Below, one piece after another: positions 25,859-37,501 of a DNA stretch of 64,000 nt. The translations under genes and the position numbers were made by a program. The DNA is from Voacanga thouarsii. Its lineage: Eukaryota; Streptophyta; Magnoliopsida; Gentianales; Apocynaceae. The notes below the pieces were generated by a model. It was not told the origin of the DNA, did no database searches, and saw nothing but the letters and a program-made list of their open reading frames with translations. The stretch is from NCBI GenBank assembly GCA_026120185.1, contig JANUWF010001937.1, positions 1,178,001 to 1,242,000 of the forward strand, given 5' to 3'. How positions within the stretch are numbered: position 1 is the stretch's first letter; the number at the start of each line of letters is the position of its first letter.

Positions 25859-26230
25859 TTAAATTCGTGAAGCTTCCCAAACCACGAGCACCCTTATCAA
25901 ATAGGCCATCCATGAGGGGAAGCAAACACAAGTAGATCTCTGCCATGTACTTGTTGCTTTTTCCATGACAGGAAGAACTTTGAAAATTCCAGTTCTCAAA
26001 TCAGCGGAAGACGAGCTGTAGGCTGAGGTTTTTGTGCGTCGGATTCCACCAAAGAGGCGAACATAAAGGGGAAGTAGATACATTAAAGTCATCTTATGGG
26101 GCGTGATTATAAGGGACTCTTCCATTGTGGCTGCTATGGCACAAATTGTTTGCTTTGAAAATCTCCAGGACTGCAATGGTGGCGATGCTGAGTATTCTGC
26201 TATGGGATTTGGGGCATGCCTGGAGTGAAT
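25859..26230 (-). other. Possible eroded gene fragment, family unknown
   Basis: GC content is clearly higher than in the flanks, and more than one minus-strand frame stays open, one with 'SNKYMAEIYLCLLPLMDGLF' and another of 105 codons. No family is recognised. A captured or decayed exon would fit the composition, but this is not proven. Confidence 0.2.
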
Positions 26231-26851
26231 GCAAGATCAACCGTCTAAATTAAGGCACAAAATTAATTTTTTAATTAAAATAATCTCATTTTAAATAGTG
26301 TATATGTAATCCTAATTAATATGTATCAAATTGTAATGTAATTTTATTATAAAATTTATGCGCCCCTATACTTCTAATAGGTATCCTTACTCTGATTATT
26401 AATAATTTTCTTATCCTTCTAATATGTGTCCTTACTTTGATCACTAATTAAAGTGTGTTTCCTCATGGTGTTTTCCAAGAATAAACCAAAACTCTAAATG
26501 GTAAAACAACTCAAGAGAGACGGAGGGCAGGGGAAGTTTCTAAACCCACAAACATCACTAATAAAGAACAAGAATAAATGTCTAAATTAGGTTACAAAAT
26601 TCTCTTCTTTTTTTATATTGTATATTAAGACGGCTCACGGGACTGGAGAATAACTTAACTAATTCGAATAATATGATCGAAAAAAACCAGAGCTCAAAAA
26701 AATCGTTGATTTTTTACTTTTCTCAAATCGAAATATCCCAAATTTTTTTATATAATATCCGTAGAACCGTTTCGAATCATATAAAAATTGTCCCGAATTA
26801 TATCAAACCGAAAAATCAAAATTAGAACCGAATATATATATTCATGTAGAC

Positions 26852-26859
<8 letters not shown>

Positions 26860-26884
<25 letters not shown>
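26860..26884. repeat. (AT)n microsatellite
   Basis: About twelve AT units, followed to about 27020 by a longer degenerate TATA-rich stretch. Confidence 0.8.
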
Positions 26885-26890
<6 letters not shown>

Positions 26891-27029
26891 GTAGATTGTA
26901 TAGATTAGTATATAATAAATTATATAGTATATTATATATATATTATACTATATGTATAGTAAGTATATATAGATTATATAATATAGTATTATATGGTATA
27001 TATAGATTATATAAATTATTATATAAAGT

Positions 27030-27310
27030 GTTATAGATGTTATTTCAGTTTTATTTTAGATTAAAATTTGAGAATTATGAGTATGTATTTTTTAAATTTG
27101 TGGATAATAATATTTTTGTGAAAAATATTCAAAAATATCTTAAAATTGAACTGGAACCATCTTTATTCTATTAGAACCGAATATCGAATATCCGTCATGT
27201 TTCGTCTCAAAATTAAAAATATTCATTTCAAAATTAAAATATTCGTACTTCTTTTCTGTCTTAACGATTTGAAACTGATACTAAAAATATAAAAAAATAA
27301 AATTTTAAGA
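27030..27310. repeat. Direct repeat copy 2
   Basis: Diverged second copy of 25590-25850, same orientation, starting at GTTATAGATGTTATTTCAG and running to TTTAAGACGG. Confidence 0.45.
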
Positions 27311-27603
27311 CGGTATAGAAGATTTTTAGATTTTCGTACAGTGACACCCCTATTGTATATAAAGAACCAAACAATGCCTAACATTAATAGGCACAAGTGA
27401 AATGGTTTGCCAAATCCGATGTGGGACTGCGGGACGGAAGTCATCCTCGCGTCTCCCAGCTAAGAAAGCTACTTAGTTTCTTTCAGACTTTTATGTTTGG
27501 TTGGATAATTATCCTGTTGATGTAACTATTTAATGTTACTCTGGCAGACATCTCATCTTAATATAGTACTATCATTTTCTCTTTACAATGAAACAAAAAT
27601 CAT

Positions 27604-29508
27604 TTAGAGTCTCTGGATTGGATTTCTATAGACTCTTTTCCTTCGAAGAATTCTCAAAATAAACCGATCGACATGTGAATTATATCTCTGCCACCATCTT
27701 GGTCTAAACAAACTCAACCAGAAAATGATTCCACTGCCAAGTGTAAAACCCATTGTAGCACTAGTCAAGTATTCCCAATTCACATTCTCTTTTGGTGATG
27801 AAGCACTATTTGGTGTGATATTATTACAGGTTAGGTACAATGGAGAACCGCAAAGTTTGGGATTTCCAACAAAGGAAACATATGGAAATGTCTGAAAATG
27901 GTTGCCGGATGGTATCTTTCCGAACAATTGATTGAATGAGAGATTCAGACTTGAAAGGGATGGTAGCCATTGAAGCTTAGTTGGGATCATCCCACTTAGC
28001 ATATTCCCAGAAAGGTCTAGTGCTTGGAGATCTGTCATGTTTCCAATTGATTCTGGAATTGTTCCAGTGAGCCAGTTGTTTGACAAGTCGAGAATATAAA
28101 GTTCATCGAGTTTCCCTATTGTACCTGGAATAGAACCTACAAGATGATTACTACTAAGATCTAAACTGCGCAACAAATAGGGAGACGGATTGGAGAACTG
28201 AGGGATTTCACCATCCAATTGGTTGTTAGAAAATTGAAGTTCTATCAAGGATGGAAGAACAAACAACGATGATGGAATTCTTCCCTGGAGATTGTTGTAG
28301 CCTAAGTTGACACGAGCAAGATTTGCAAGCCCTTCAAAATGAGTGGAAACAATTGTGCCTGAAAGATCATTATGCGAAAGATCTAAGAATTCAAGCTTCT
28401 TGAACACTCCAAATGATGGGATCAAACCACAAAATCTGTTGTATGACAAGTCCAGATGGGCTAGTTCTGTGAGATTTTCCAATGCAGACGGGATTGCTCC
28501 GCTGAAATTGCAATTAGATAGCTGCAAAGAGGCTAAAGATTGAAGATTACCAATAGAATCTGGCAATAAACCTGAAAATCTTGTGTAGGAAAGAGTTATT
28601 TTTCTAAAAGATTGGCTCGGGGAAAATCCAGGCAAGCTACCCGAGATCAAGTAGTTACCAGACAAATCTAGATGTCGTAGGGTTGATACCTGGAAAATGT
28701 TCTCTGGAAATTGTCCAAGTAAATTACAATTGATGAGGCTTAAAGTTGTCAAATTGGAGAATTTGGCAAAGAATTCAGGAACTCCCGTTGAGAGATCATT
28801 GTGGTCGAGTCGAATAACTGATAATGATCTGAGGTTTTGGAAGGAAGAGCATATAGGACCTGAAAGGAAACAATTGGCCATACTCAACACTCTTAAATTA
28901 GACAAAGATGAAACAGGTCTGCACCAGTCATTCCCTTGAGCAGAAATCTTGATACAATCAAGATACAGTTCTTCGAGCTTTGATTGATCTAGAAGAAGTT
29001 CATGCAAACCAACAGACAGTGGAAAACTGGTAGAGAGATCAAGAACAACCAACTTCTTCATTCTAGACAAACAACTAGGAATCTGACCACTAAAACCAGC
29101 TTCTGATAAATTTAAGTACCTCATATTTGAGAGATTACAAACCTCCTCAGGGATTTTGCTATGATCAAACATATTTGAAGCCATATTCAATCTCTCAAGA
29201 TGCTGAAGATAAAAAATACTTCTCCAGTTCTCGTTTGCACCCGTAATGAATTGCTCCTCAAGATCGAGACCTGTAACGTGGCCTGAACCATCACATGATA
29301 CTCCTTCCCAGCTGCAGCAATCATCAGTCTGGTTCCATTTCACCAGCTTGGGTGAAGCTGCTGGGTTGAATTGCTGGCTGCCTTTGAACTGAAGCAATTT
29401 TAGTCTTTGATCACCCAGACATTGGCTGGAAATGGGAAGAACATGAGCACCTGATAAGATTGTGAGCAAGAGTTTCCACAGAAGCAATGAGAAAGTTAGA
29501 ATTTCCAT
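27604..29508 (-). CDS. LRR receptor-like protein (RLP, Ve/Cf-like class), short form
   Basis: A single exon of 634 residues. Residues 1-28 form a signal peptide. Residues 30-75 are an LRR N-terminal cap with 'CLGDQRLKLLQFKG' and the paired-cysteine motif 'DDCCSWEGVSC'. About eighteen plant-type LRRs follow (consensus LxxLxLSxNxLSGxIP), then a closing cap ('FVGNPKLCGSPL'), a single membrane span at about residues 580-601 and a short basic tail ('LRRKR') with no kinase. Such proteins sit in the plasma membrane, bind extracellular ligands and signal through partner kinases; the cap resembles Ve1-type proteins of Verticillium resistance. Typical members of that class are near 1000 residues with an island domain before the last four repeats. 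Here both the island and many repeats are absent, suggesting an internally shortened paralogue. No stop or frameshift is seen. The start is the first ATG, followed at once by the hydrophobic signal core. The ligand is unknown. Confidence 0.9.
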   Translation of the reverse strand: MEILTFSLLLWKLLLTILSGAHVLPISSQCLGDQRLKLLQFKGSQQFNPAASPKLVKWNQTDDCCSWEGVSCDGSGHVTGLDLEEQFITGANENWRSIFYLQHLERLNMASNMFDHSKIPEEVCNLSNMRYLNLSEAGFSGQIPSCLSRMKKLVVLDLSTSFPLSVGLHELLLDQSKLEELYLDCIKISAQGNDWCRPVSSLSNLRVLSMANCFLSGPICSSFQNLRSLSVIRLDHNDLSTGVPEFFAKFSNLTTLSLINCNLLGQFPENIFQVSTLRHLDLSGNYLISGSLPGFSPSQSFRKITLSYTRFSGLLPDSIGNLQSLASLQLSNCNFSGAIPSALENLTELAHLDLSYNRFCGLIPSFGVFKKLEFLDLSHNDLSGTIVSTHFEGLANLARVNLGYNNLQGRIPSSLFVLPSLIELQFSNNQLDGEIPQFSNPSPYLLRSLDLSSNHLVGSIPGTIGKLDELYILDLSNNWLTGTIPESIGNMTDLQALDLSGNMLSGMIPTKLQWLPSLSSLNLSFNQLFGKIPSGNHFQTFPYVSFVGNPKLCGSPLYLTCNNITPNSASSPKENVNWEYLTSATMGFTLGSGIIFWLSLFRPRWWQRYNSHVDRFILRILRRKRVYRNPIQRL

Positions 29509-29544
29509 TGAGTAATTGACATATCTATAAGATTGGAGGCAAGT

Positions 29545-29554
29545 CTATATATAA
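29545..29554 (-). promoter_or_regulatory. Putative TATA box of the receptor-like protein gene
   Basis: TATATATAG on the minus strand, about 40 bases before the ATG at 29508. A TATA this close implies a very short 5' leader, so it may instead serve a start I cannot see; position and sequence are the only evidence. Confidence 0.35.
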
Positions 29555-29559
29555 TGGGA

Positions 29560-32500
29560 ATCCTGGGCCACCAACTTTGAACTGGAGTTTTTTGTAGTTT
29601 TTTTTTGGGATCTTATGAATGGAGTTGAGGCAACTTTGGGGTGGACCTTATGTGTTTCTTTTTTCTGTGGATTCTTTAAAATAGTGTTTCTTTAATCTGT
29701 AGTATCTACTATAAAAAGAAATAAAAACCTTTAAGGGGAAACAAACACTAAAGAAGAAGTTCCCAGAATAAATGTGCATTTCCTAGACTAACAACAGATT
29801 GATGATAAATTCTCCACCAATATCCTATTTATTGAATAAGTTTTTTTTTTTTTTACCCTTTAAATGAAGTTAACACTTGGTCTAGTTCGCAAATGGAGAG
29901 GAGAGGGGGAAGGGAAGTGATATTTTTACTTTCACTGGAAGAAGTAAAATGTGGACATAAGTGCACATTTTGTTTGATTGGGAGGGTTAGAAGGAAATTT
30001 TTTACTAAATTTACTATATATACATTAGTTTTATTACTTTAACTATTGAAAAGTATAATGAAAATGACATACTTCTCTTTTAATCTTTATTTATATCCTA
30101 ATCTATTTAAAATTATAAGGGAAAAAAATTGCCAATGTGGAGGAAAATTCTCTCCTATTGATCGTCGCGATTATTTATCTCCAATCAAACATAAGTTTTT
30201 TAGCAAATTCATTGATTTTCCGGAATAATATATAGTGAATTAGTTTACCTATGTATAATTAACCCAATAAAAGAATGAAAATTAATTTTATATTTGAAGT
30301 TGTGTAATTCGAAATATTAAAAAAAATGTGAAGCGCAGTACTGTATATATTTGGAAAGTGGGGGTCGCATTCAACGCAGGCGACATGAAACTATACACAA
30401 CACTTTAAAACCTCTGCCGACATTTATCTTTTTTAACGGAAACAAATGCTCTGCCGCCATCTTCTACCGAACGTAATCTACCACAAGTTTATGGGGAAAA
30501 GAGAATTACTAATTTTTACCAAACGAAAAGGGAGTCGATGGAAGTGTCGATCAGTTGTTCTTCCGATAAATATAAACTGTTTAATGGAAAAATGAATAGA
30601 TGAGTCAAATCTTTTAACATAAATGGATTTCTTGAACTTACTATAGAAAAGGTCCAAACAGACAGAAATATTACACACGAAAGTAAAACGAAACTGAATA
30701 CGATATATTTTGATTAAACTAATGAATAAATACAGAAATTGATAATCAAAGTAACATCAAACAGAAATTTTGTAATTAAAGGAGTAAAGAAAAACCGCAA
30801 ACAAAGCAGTAAGAAAAGCCGTAAGGAAAGTTGTAAATGAAAGTAGTGAAGAAAGCTGTAAAAATGTGAAAAAAAGGAATGAAAAACTGAAAAAATTTGA
30901 TAATTTAGTTTGAGATAAGTGTTGGATTTTTGATCGGGATTCTTGCTTATTTAAGTTTATGGGGAAAAAAGAATTGCTAATATAAAAATATGAATAATAC
31001 TCATATAGATTTAATTTTCATCAATTAAGTGCATAAAAAGTTTATATTCTCGTAGAATGCACAGTATTACAATGCATATGATGCAAGTTATAAGTGTGAT
31101 AATTTATAAATATTAGATTTAGATTTATACCTGTATATTTCTAAAGATAAAAATAAAAATCAAGACTTAAACAAAATATATCTAAAGTTAAAAATCAAGC
31201 GGAGAGTTGTTTGGAAGAGTTCTCTTTTTTTTTTTTTTCCCCTTAGAAAATAGAAGAGCAATATTTTTACGTGCATCTTTAAATCAACTCAATCTGAAAA
31301 GGGTACAAATTTGAACCTACGAGAAACAAAATTTGAACTCAAAATTAGGTTAGCTAAAACCAATAACGAAGCCAAGAACGAGGCTCTGTGGTCAATGGAA
31401 CTCCCTCAAAACTTTGAAACTCCATTAAATTGTATTAAAAATTTTTTAATTACCCCACTCAATTTTTTATTTGATCCCACTAAAAAAAATACAAACAAAA
31501 TACTATGTTAATATAAATAAAGAAAGTGATTACAAAAAAAAAAAAAAAAAAAAACCCTGTAAGAAATGTACTCGTGAGATAGGGCCTCTTATCTGTGGAG
31601 ATGCTGGAAAGGATGCGCTTTCCGTTGGCTTTAGGCAGAGCTTGTTCCAAATGAATTCTTGGCTAACAAGGAATTTTGGTCCTAAGGATATGAGTTTTTT
31701 ATTAATATCTAGTAAAATATATAGAATAATTTTATAAAATTTTAAAATTTTTTATAAATATCTTATACTATTATACATTTTATTTTGACATATTACAATT
31801 GTGTTTGAATACTATTTTTTTCCCCTTCTTCTTTTTGTTTGTTTATTTATATAATGCTCTAAACTTTTGTTTTCATTACCTTATTAACATTTTTGTCTTC
31901 AAATGTTTGAGAAAAATGAAAAACATATTACAATTTTCTTAAGTTTTGTATTTTCCCACAATGGAAAGTGTTATTTAAAAAAAAAAAAAAAAAGAGGGTT
32001 AATTTTGATACGGCATATTTAAATTCCAGTGTGGATACAACATTAACATTTTGTTTTCTACAAAATCAAAGTACGTGGAGGCAATTTAAATTACTTTTCC
32101 TTAGGTAATGGCTGTATGTGGTGTCACATATGTGGTGTCAAGACTGACATGCAGTGGGGGATTGTGGTTTGATTTTAACTTCAGAAATGAGATTGGGGGA
32201 CTGAATGAAAAGGGAGAATGGAAAAATGTGTTTCGGGAGGCTGTGTTTAGATCCTGGTTTTGGAGAAATGCTCTTTACCGTGGGACGTATGACATCTCCA
32301 GATATGACGAGATTGGTACTGCAGAGGTTGAAGGAGCTCCAGAGGACATGGGAGGCTACTCCAGACTGGTTAGGAAAGGATTTGTAGGTTCCTCGGCCTG
32401 TACTGTGTTTAGAAATGACAGTCTTTTATGTATGTGATGAGCAATATGGGTTGTAACCCTTATTTTGTATTTTCTTGTTTTGATGATTCTTTGGTTAACG

Positions 32501-33269
32501 AGATGATCCCATTTGGACCAAAATTTTAAGAACGCTACAATGTAAATACTATGCTACCTCAACCAAATTGAATTCAAGTAATGACTTTTCTTTTCTCATT
32601 TTCTTGACAACCATTGCATGGTGTGCAAGGTTTTTCATCAATTATGTTTGTATAATCTCAAGATATAAACAAGTATATCCTCTCTTCTTTCTACTTGAAA
32701 GTTCATGTTCAAAAATGAAAACCTATTTTCATAAAATAAACATGCTTTTAGTTTAAGTATTCATCACTAATCTCATTGAAAAGAAAATGACTAACACTTT
32801 CTAAGTCTCAATGGTAACCTTTTAGCAGATTGACCAATATAAACTACATGAATCTAATCCTGATTTCCCAGAATTATGAGTTATGTATTCGACTGATGAA
32901 TTTTTGCACAAGTAGTATGAAAATTAATCCAAGTAAATCAAATTCTATGCTCATAAATTTAATAATTTCCCAAAACTGATGAATAGACCCTAGCAAGAAA
33001 AAGGAATTTAGAAAGGGCTCTGAGATTGCATCCCAACATAATGATGCCTTGATTTTCTTTCTAGGCCCTCCTTACAGGAAGCATTCTGTAGTTTAGCAAA
33101 ACGGAAACAAAACAATGTGGCCTTCTCCTTCACCACCACCCATTAAGAAAAAAAAAAGGAAAAAAAACTCCAAAAATTCCTACTAATTATTTTTCACTTA
33201 CAACCGCAAAAACAGTTCATTCCTAACTGATGGATTGTCATAGCTATGCACGGAGGGATAACTCATCAA
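29560..33269. other. Intergenic region without a supported gene
   Basis: AT-rich, with homopolymer A runs near 31535-31555 and 31977-31993. Short open stretches (for example 32108-32437) overlap in two frames and show no family motif, so I leave them out. A CG-containing segment at 30360-30480 stands out slightly from the flanks but has no coding signal. Confidence 0.45.
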
Positions 33270-35797
33270 TTAATCTTTCCCGCGGACTCTGGATTCAAGT
33301 TGCCACCAATTTGAAGCCACATTCAGGAACAGAATGAGCATCGTAAAGATCTCAGCAAAGTTAACGGCTGCTCCAATCAGTAAATAAAAATAAATGAATA
33401 AAAGGGAGAGAGTTATCTAGCATTTTTTTTACAGGCATTTAGCGTTGAATTCCAAGTATGCCATCAATTTTTAAGAGTATTTTTTAATATCTTTTAGAGT
33501 GCATTTCAAATACACCATTCTAAGTAAACTGGCATTTTCAGGTGGTAGACAAGGAGTACTGGCAAGGTGGGATGGTATGGAGAGTATTTGGTTCACAAGG
33601 AGAAAAAAGAATTAATAGATTTTTGAAAAGTTCTAAGGCCAACATCTTCCAAGCAATGCTAAGTCCAAAAAAGTTTAGTTATTTCTCTAGAAGAGTCCAA
33701 AAAAGAATTGCTGAACTGTTCAGTTATTTCTCCTCTTATCACATTTTTGCCTGCTCTTTCTTTTCTTCTAGCCTACAATCTTTCTTCGGATTAGACACTT
33801 CCATCCATCAACAGTCCCCCACCCCCCCACAAATATTGTTCTTAGTCATATCAAGCAGCATGGTATTAACATTTTTAATTCTTTTCTACGGGAGCTACTG
33901 CTTTCTTTCTTTTTCAAGCTTACAACAAGATTTTACAGTGATGTTATGAAACCATTATCGGAAAGGAACATCCCAAGAAATTCAAAACAAATGAAAATCA
34001 CATTCCTTGATGAACAACGAAGGTATCAAATCAATGCTCTTATTAGTTTAAAGAATTGTGCGTTGAACTAATCAGCAAATCTAAAAACTTGGCAAATTAA
34101 CCACATAATGTTTACCAATTTGACATGATGAACAGCTAGGCAACAGCCTGGAGCCATCATGAGAGAGCACATCCAGGGACCAGAAACCAAATGCCGGGAA
34201 AAGTCACCTCCATATGACAGAGCTTTTCCTGATTTATGCGAAAAGAGGACCGAGAATTTGGGAAGTCTACACTCCAGGAAAATGCTCATTTGTCAGGATA
34301 AATAGCTTAATCATTTATCCACCTTCTATAACGAATATTTGAAATTTTATCTCAATTGTACCGCGGAAGAAATTACACTGGAAGCATAATAATGGAGCCG
34401 TTTAGGGTTCATAAGGCATGTACCCATGCATTTTGAGTAGATTTTTCTGAAGGGGTACTGGAAAAGCATGTCTAGCATATAATCCCAGCTATGCTATCAA
34501 ATTGAAAATTGTGAGCAAGGAAAGAAATGGGACAATCTCGATTTCCCTACACCATTGTATGTCCCAAAGTTATACCACAGACATCTCCATTGATACCAAA
34601 ATTTCTTTATAGTATGTGTGATTCCCATGTATGCAATTAATTTTGTATCACCCAGAAATTATTCCCAAATCCCCAAGAAAATGTTTAGTGTGTTAAAAAC
34701 CAAGAAAAAGTAATGCCCAACAAAGCAAGTCAGAGATCCTAATAAGTACTTTACATAATTATATATTGGCATGAATTCTTTCAGCATTTGATTACTTCTG
34801 AAGCTCCATAATAACATGCATAAAATGGTTCAGATAAACTATACTAGATTTTTTTCCTAGGAGCAATTAAGTGTACTTGCACATGAAATATAAGGACGGG
34901 AACAGATATTTGCTCTGTTTCATAGATGATGATATGCCAGATGTCTCCTTTTGGAGCATCCACAAGGACCTTAACCTTGAGCCTGATGTTTTGCATATCC
35001 CATTGACATTCTTGGATGCGCCTGGACGAATCTGATGCAGAGCTGATATAACACTAAACCTCTGTTACTAACAGCATAACAGTGTCAAGAACTCCATAAG
35101 TTGTTTTCTTCTTTAAATTACTATTGTAGACTGCAGCAGAAGTATTCAACTCCCTCAATAAGAGAGGTAGTGCTGAATATGGTCAAATCCAAATAAGTAA
35201 ATTAAATTTTGCAATGATAGTAACCACAGTGCACTATGCAGTTGAAGAAAGATTTTATAGCATAAAAAATAGTAATAAACTGAATGTGGGAACTGTAAGA
35301 ATCACAACCACAAGGACTGAAACAAGCAATTAAATCAAGAAGAAAACATATGGGATGCTTCATTGAGTAAAAGTACTGCATCTACCTCTCATGTGCTAGA
35401 AATATACCAGTATATAAGCTAACATGTCCATTTCTTAAACCATAAAAGTTTTCATAGCATATTTCCGTTCCAAGAAGTAAATAATTTTACCTTCTTTTAC
35501 TCTTAAATTAAGCTCAAAGGAAGAATCTTCAGAGAAGATAGTGTTGTTTGCATTTCATTCATTTGCATATACTTTCCCTCTTAGTTGTAAGAGGCTTAAT
35601 CATTGTGGTAAAACGACCTATATTTGGTTAATAAGTCTTTTTTTTTTCCCCTTTTCCCCCTAAATATCCTTCTTAATAAGTTGATATCAACAAACTGAAG
35701 ACCAAAAATTCTATATTATACTGCAGTGACAGCTCAGTCAAATCTTTCCTTCCGAAGACCAATGAACTAATAAGCCAGCTGAACTCTCGAATCTGAA
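33270..35797 (-). other. Exon-like segments of a possible unidentified gene
   Basis: Three minus-strand segments look protein-like and are separated by AT-rich, intron-like DNA. 35792-35714 follows a CTTCAG acceptor and reads 'IREFSWLISSLVFGRKDLTE'. 35043-34916 follows a TATATCAG acceptor and reads 'SDSSRRIQECQWDMQNIRLK' then 'VLVDAPKGDIWHIIIYE'. 33380-33270 reads 'VNFAEIFTMLILFLNVASNW' then 'QLESRVRGKD' and a stop at 33272-33270. All lie on the same strand and in the order a spliced gene would have, downstream of the PPR gene. I recognise no family and could not place convincing donors for every segment. It could be a real gene, an old pseudogene or chance. Confidence 0.25.
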
Positions 35798-35799
35798 GG

Positions 35800-37501
35800 C
35801 AATAATTAGCAGTCACTTGGTGAAACCAAATTTAAATGCACATAAATCTCTTAATCAAAAACTGTCCACCTTCGTTTCAAGAAACTTGCATATGTAGTCC
35901 CTATACTTCACTCTGACTGTCACTTTACTCATTCATGATAACAAAGTGGCATATGAAACCCTCAAGTTTTATTGTCAATCCATTCTTGCTCGAAACACAA
36001 ATGGAGCCACTCAAAGAAGATGCAAATAGCTGAGAATATATCCACTGGATTAATCTCGGTTAGCTATTTCTGACTAAGTTTTTTACAGCTAAATTAATAT
36101 GGGACTGAAAACAGCATGAAAAATGAAACTTGAGCTTTACATGCCATGTTCATACATGAAGGAATAAATTGAAAAAATAATTAAAATCCAAGAGTCAGAT
36201 TAAATTTCTCTTAGTTTTGTTTAACAAAGGCAGAAATGTCTCTATTTTTCTTTTTCTTTTTTTTTTTCATTTTAAAACTACCATAATGCATGAGTTGCTT
36301 AACCATTTGAATTAGAAAATTAAGGCTCATTTGATAAAACTGAAATTTGAATATTTAAGTATTAAATTCTGAAATCCGAGTTTGAATCTAAAGTATGAAT
36401 TAATTATAATTTATTTTTACACTATATTTTATTACAATTTAGATTAAATATAAAAGCATATTAATAATTATATGAGTATTTAACATATTCCAACTTCAGG
36501 CTTAATAACTTTCATTTTACTTAATATATATAACAAGATTTCAGTACGTCTTAATCAGTTAAGAGATAACAACAATCTGTTATTATACGTACTTAATTAA
36601 TTAAATACTTAATATTATCTATTATCAAACACACTTAATGAAATAACTACTTAATTAGTTAATTTTAAGTGTTTAGTTACCAAACAAAACCTTAGTGTTT
36701 GAAATATTCTTTCTTTATTGGTTAGGTATGCTATCAAGAAAAATTCTACTAGAATGAGCAATGTAATTTCCAGCCAAGTGAGTAATGACTTCAACAGATG
36801 TTGTAACCTAGAATACATTTTTAGTGCCAAATTTGATTTGCATACATGATACAGACAACAGATAATTCATATCAAAGATAAGAAACTATACCAGAAAAGG
36901 ACAAAAGGCACAAGTGTATGAAGGCTCATTTGACAATATCCTAACCTATTAAACTGAATAACTTTATGTAGAGATTATTATGCCCTGTCTTCTAGCCAAC
37001 ACCGCAATGGTTTGCAATGTTTAGAAGATGAACAAAGCTGAACAACTATTGGAACAAGGATGAGAGAAACATTTCACGAATTAGTAACAAATGTCAAGAA
37101 TGGAAAATGATAACTAAAACAATCTTTAAAAGAAAGTCCACAGGTCAAGGGGCAAATTCATGTAAAACCATTAACTCCAGTTCAATTCCAAGAAATAAGC
37201 AGCTTTAATCTACTTATGCCAAAGGTTCTTAAAAATCATATGATTCACAGATAAAAAAAAAATATGTATGAATTAGCTGATGCGTCAATTAGCAATTACC
37301 AAGCAATAATTGTGGAAACACTGGGTGTTGGGAAGTTGTACATGCGCATCAATATTGGTCTAGCTTTCAGAAACCATTTAGAGCCCAATAACTGTCAATT
37401 AATGCCCTAAGAAGCGATTCCCCCCCCCATCCATAGCAGTAGTATGCTCCACAGATCTTTATGCTTTTGCTTATCATTGAAGCGTCTTAATTCCTACGCT
37501 T
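35800..37501. other. Intergenic / PPR 3' flank
   Basis: AT-rich. No coding segment that I can support. The last part (37100-37501) would carry the 3' untranslated region of the PPR gene on the minus strand. Confidence 0.4.

Larger units (their letters stand above)
24781..27603. other. AT-rich non-coding region with diverged repeats
   Basis: Very AT-rich. It contains a diverged direct repeat pair (about 25590-25850 and 27030-27310), an (AT)n microsatellite near 26860-26884 and a stretch at 26660-26830 rich in ACCGAA/TCGAAT words, of the kind seen in non-autonomous hAT-type repeats. Apart from a small open segment at 25859-26230 there is no coding signal. Confidence 0.5.

Noticed and set aside
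32108..32437. 109-codon open frame on the plus strand
   Set aside because: A second frame is open over the same bases, no family motif or splice context is visible, and the composition does not favour either frame.
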